Part shown: positions 61,401 to 64,000 of the stretch, in pieces
Layout of the letters: every line of letters starts with the position of its first letter
Position numbering within the stretch: the stretch's first letter is position 1
Assembly (NCBI GenBank): GCA_963680875.1
Contig: OY804588.1
Span: forward strand, 58,292,369 to 58,356,368
Source of the DNA: Bathymodiolus brooksi
Taxonomy: Eukaryota > Mollusca > Bivalvia > Mytilida > Modiolidae
Reading direction: 5' to 3'
DNA: 64,000 nt
Position numbers and translations under genes: made by a program
The notes under the pieces: model-generated
The model's input: only the letters and a program-made list of their open reading frames with translations
Databases searched by the model: none
Told to the model about the DNA's origin: nothing

Positions 61401-63140
61401 AGTATCCGTCCATCGTGTTACTGTTACACGACACGAACAGTGTGTGTCATGAAAATCGTGCTGGACACAAGTATCCGTCCATCGTGTTACTGTTACACGA
61501 CACGCACAGTGTGTGTCGTGAAAATTGTGCTGGACACACGTATCCGTCCATCGTGTTACTGTTACACGACACGCACAGTGTGTCATGAAAATCGTGCTGG
61601 ACACAAGTATCCGTCCATCGTGTTACTGTTATACGACACGCACAGTGTGTCATGAAAATCGTGCTGGACACAAGTATCCGTCCATCATGTTACTGTTACA
61701 CGACACGCACAGTGTGTGTTATGAAAATCGTGCTGGACACAAGTATCCGTCCATCGTGTTACTGTTACACGACACGCACAGTGTGTCATGAAAATCGTGC
61801 TGGACACAAGTATTCGTCCATCGTGTTACTGTTACACGACACGCACAGTGTGTGTCATGAAAATCGTGCTGGAGACAAGTATCCGTCCATCGTGTTACTG
61901 TTACACGACACGCACAGTCTGTGTCATGAAAATCGTGCTGGACACAAGTATCCGTCCATCGTGTTACTGTTACACGACACGCACAGTGAGTTTCATGAAA
62001 ATCGTGCTGGACACAAGTATCCGTCCATCGTGTTACTGTTACACGACACGCCCAGTGTGTCATGAAAATCGTGCTGGACACAAGTATCCGTCCATCGTGT
62101 TACTGTTACACGACACGCACAGTTTGTCATGAAAATCGTGCTGGACACAAGTATCGTCCATCGTGTTACTGTTACACGACACGCACAGTGTGTCATGAAA
62201 ATCGTGCTGGACACAAGTATCCGTCCATCGTGTTACTGTTACACGACACGCACAGTGTGTGTCATGAAAATCGTGCTGGACACAAGTATCCGTCCATCGT
62301 GTTACTGTTACACGACACGCACAGTGTGTGTCATGAAAATCGTGCTGGACACACGTATCCGTCCATCGTGTTACTGTTACACGACACGCACAGTGTGTCA
62401 TGAAAATCGTGCTGGACACAAGTATCCGTCCATCGTGTTACCGTTACACGACACGCACAGCGTGTGTCATGAAAATCGTGCTGGACACAAGTATCCGTCC
62501 ATCGTGTTACTGTTACATGACATGCACAGTGTGTCATGAAAACCGTGCTGGACACAAGTATCCGTCCATCGTGTTACTGTTACACGACACGCACAGTGTG
62601 TCATGAAAACCGTGCTGGACACAAGTATCCGTCCATCGTGTTACTGTTACACGACACGCACAGTGTGTCATGAAAATCGTGCTGGACACAAGTATCCGTC
62701 CATCGTGTTACTGTTACACGACACGCACAGTGTGTGTCATGAAAATCGTGCTGGACACAAGTATCCGTCCATCGTGTTACTGTTACACGACACGCACAGT
62801 GTGTGTCATGAAAATCGTGCTGGACACAAGTATCCGTCCATCGTGTTACTGTTATACGACACGCACAGTGGGTCATGAAAATCGTGCTGGACACAAGTAT
62901 CCGTCCATCATGTTACTGTTACACGACACGCACAGTGTGTGTCATGAAAATCGTGCTGGACACAAGTATCCGTCCATCGTGTTACTGTTACACGACACGC
63001 ACAGTGTGTCATGAAAATCGTGCTGGACACAAGTATCCGTCCATCGTGTTACTGTTACACGACACGCACAGTGTGTGTCATGAAAATCGTGCTGGAGACA
63101 AGTATCCGTCCATCGTGTTACTGTTACACGACACGCACAG
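55369..63140. repeat. 3,889-bp higher-order repeat, two tandem copies, with a nested 1,165-bp duplication
   Basis: Variant-defined positions repeat at +3,889 (55505 to 59394, 56393 to 60282, 58712 to 62601 and others). Inside each copy a 1,165-bp block is itself duplicated (56218 to 57383; 60107 to 61272). So the 1,165-bp step happened before the 3,889-bp one. Confidence 0.85.
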
Positions 63141-64000
63141 TCTGTGTCATGAAAATCGTGCTGGACACAAGTATCCGTCCATCGTGTTACTGTTACACGA
63201 CACGCACAGTGAGTTTCATGAAAATCGTGCTGGACACAAGTATCCGTCCATCGTGTTACTGTTACACGACACGCCCAGTGTGTCATGAGAATCGTGCTGG
63301 ACACAAGTATCCGTCCATCGTGTTACTGTTACACGACACGCACAGTTTGTCATGAAAATCGTGCTGGACACAAGTATCGTCCATCGTGTTACTGTTACAC
63401 GACACGCACAGTGTGTCATGAAAATCGTGCTGGACACAAGTATCCGTCCATCGTTTTACTGTTACACGACACGCACAGTGTGGGTCATGAAAATCGTGCT
63501 GGACACAAGTATCCATCCATCGTGTTACTGTTACACGACACGCACAGTGTGTGTCATGAAAATCGTGCTGGACACACGTATCCGTCCATCGTGTTACTGT
63601 TACACGACACGCACAGTGTGTCATGAAAATCGTGCTGGACACAAGTATCCGTCCATCGTGTTACTGTTACACGACACGCACAGTGTGTGTCGTGAAAATC
63701 GTGCTGGACACACGTATCCGTCCATCGTGTTACTGTTACACGACACGCACAGTGTGTCATGAAAATCGTGCTGGACACAAGTATCGGTCCAACGTGTTAC
63801 TGTTACACGACACGCACAGTGTGTCATGAAAATCGTGCTGGACACAAGTATCCGTCCATCGTGTTACCGTTACACGACACGCACAGCGTGTGTCATGAAA
63901 AGCGTGCTTGACACAAGTATCCGTCCATCGTGTTACTGTTACATGACATGCACAGTGTGTCATGAAAACCGTGCTGGACACAAGTATCCGTCCATCGTGT

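Larger units (their letters stand above)
36301..64000. repeat. Large satellite array of 67/69-bp monomers (about 400 copies), continuing past the window
   Basis: The monomer in order: TCATGAAAATCGTGCTGGAC, ACAAGTATCCGTCCATCG, TGTTACTGTTACACGACACG, CACAGTGTG, with an optional extra TG giving 69 rather than 67 bp. Rare monomers are 66 bp (GTATCGTCC) or longer (GAACACACAAG). It includes inverted motifs (CGTGT/ACACG and GACAC/GTGTC). Monomers carry shared variants that define longer repeat periods. None of its reading frames is credible as a gene. Copy number and the right edge depend on assembly. Confidence 0.97.

Noticed and set aside
36301..64000. Dozens of ORFs of 60-321 residues on both strands (for example 56734-57699 and 51413-52159 minus), which could be read as a repetitive protein family
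   Set aside because: They are the same 23-residue translations of the satellite monomer in different phases, overlap each other on both strands and end wherever a 67-bp monomer shifts the frame. No splice, start-context or domain support exists.
36301..64000. CRISPR-like array (regular repeats of constant period)
   Set aside because: There are no unique spacers: the whole unit is repeated, the unit length fits a satellite, and the surroundings are eukaryotic genes with introns. No cas genes are present.

Overview
The window looks like nuclear DNA of a bivalve mollusc, most likely a mytilid mussel. It is AT-rich, carries intron-containing genes with GT/AG splice sites, and is dense in retroelements, foldback elements and tandem repeats. 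The repeat families recall those of mussel genomes, but the species assignment is inference. There is no operon, bacterial or organellar gene content.

Region 1 (about 2.9-15.7 kb, minus strand) holds a complete SLC27/FATP gene (fatty-acid transport protein / very-long-chain acyl-CoA synthetase). Eleven coding exons can be joined with consistent splice phases into a 668-residue protein. Its introns carry tRNA-derived SINE copies, foldbacks, and a 1.1-kb palindrome-filled element with terminal inverted repeats and a perfect 9-bp target duplication. The 5' edges of two exons are tandemly multiplied together with their splice acceptors. Upstream of the gene (15.7-21 kb) the sequence is mostly non-coding, with SINE fragments and a two-exon remnant of a protein tyrosine phosphatase broken by a 386-bp repeat.

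Region 2 (21.6-29.8 kb) is a three-layer nest of transposons. A 5'-truncated L1/Tx1-like LINE on the plus strand is flanked by a 140-bp direct repeat. It was split by a second, 4.9-kb LINE on the minus strand and again by a 630-bp insertion. The interrupted reading frame can be followed across both insertions.

Region 3 (30.3-32.7 kb, plus strand) is a complete four-exon gene for a small secreted protein of the invertebrate 'short-chain collagen C4-like' family. A SINE copy and a 35-bp AT-rich minisatellite (about 56 copies, 33.2-35.15 kb) follow it.

Region 4 (36.3 kb to the window end) is one unbroken satellite of about 400 monomers of 67 or 69 bp, organised into nested higher-order repeats of 1,165, about 2,040-2,105, 2,859 and 3,889 bp. 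All open reading frames in it, on either strand, are by-products of the monomer length. The real protein genes are the SLC27 gene and the C4-like gene; they show no functional link to each other.
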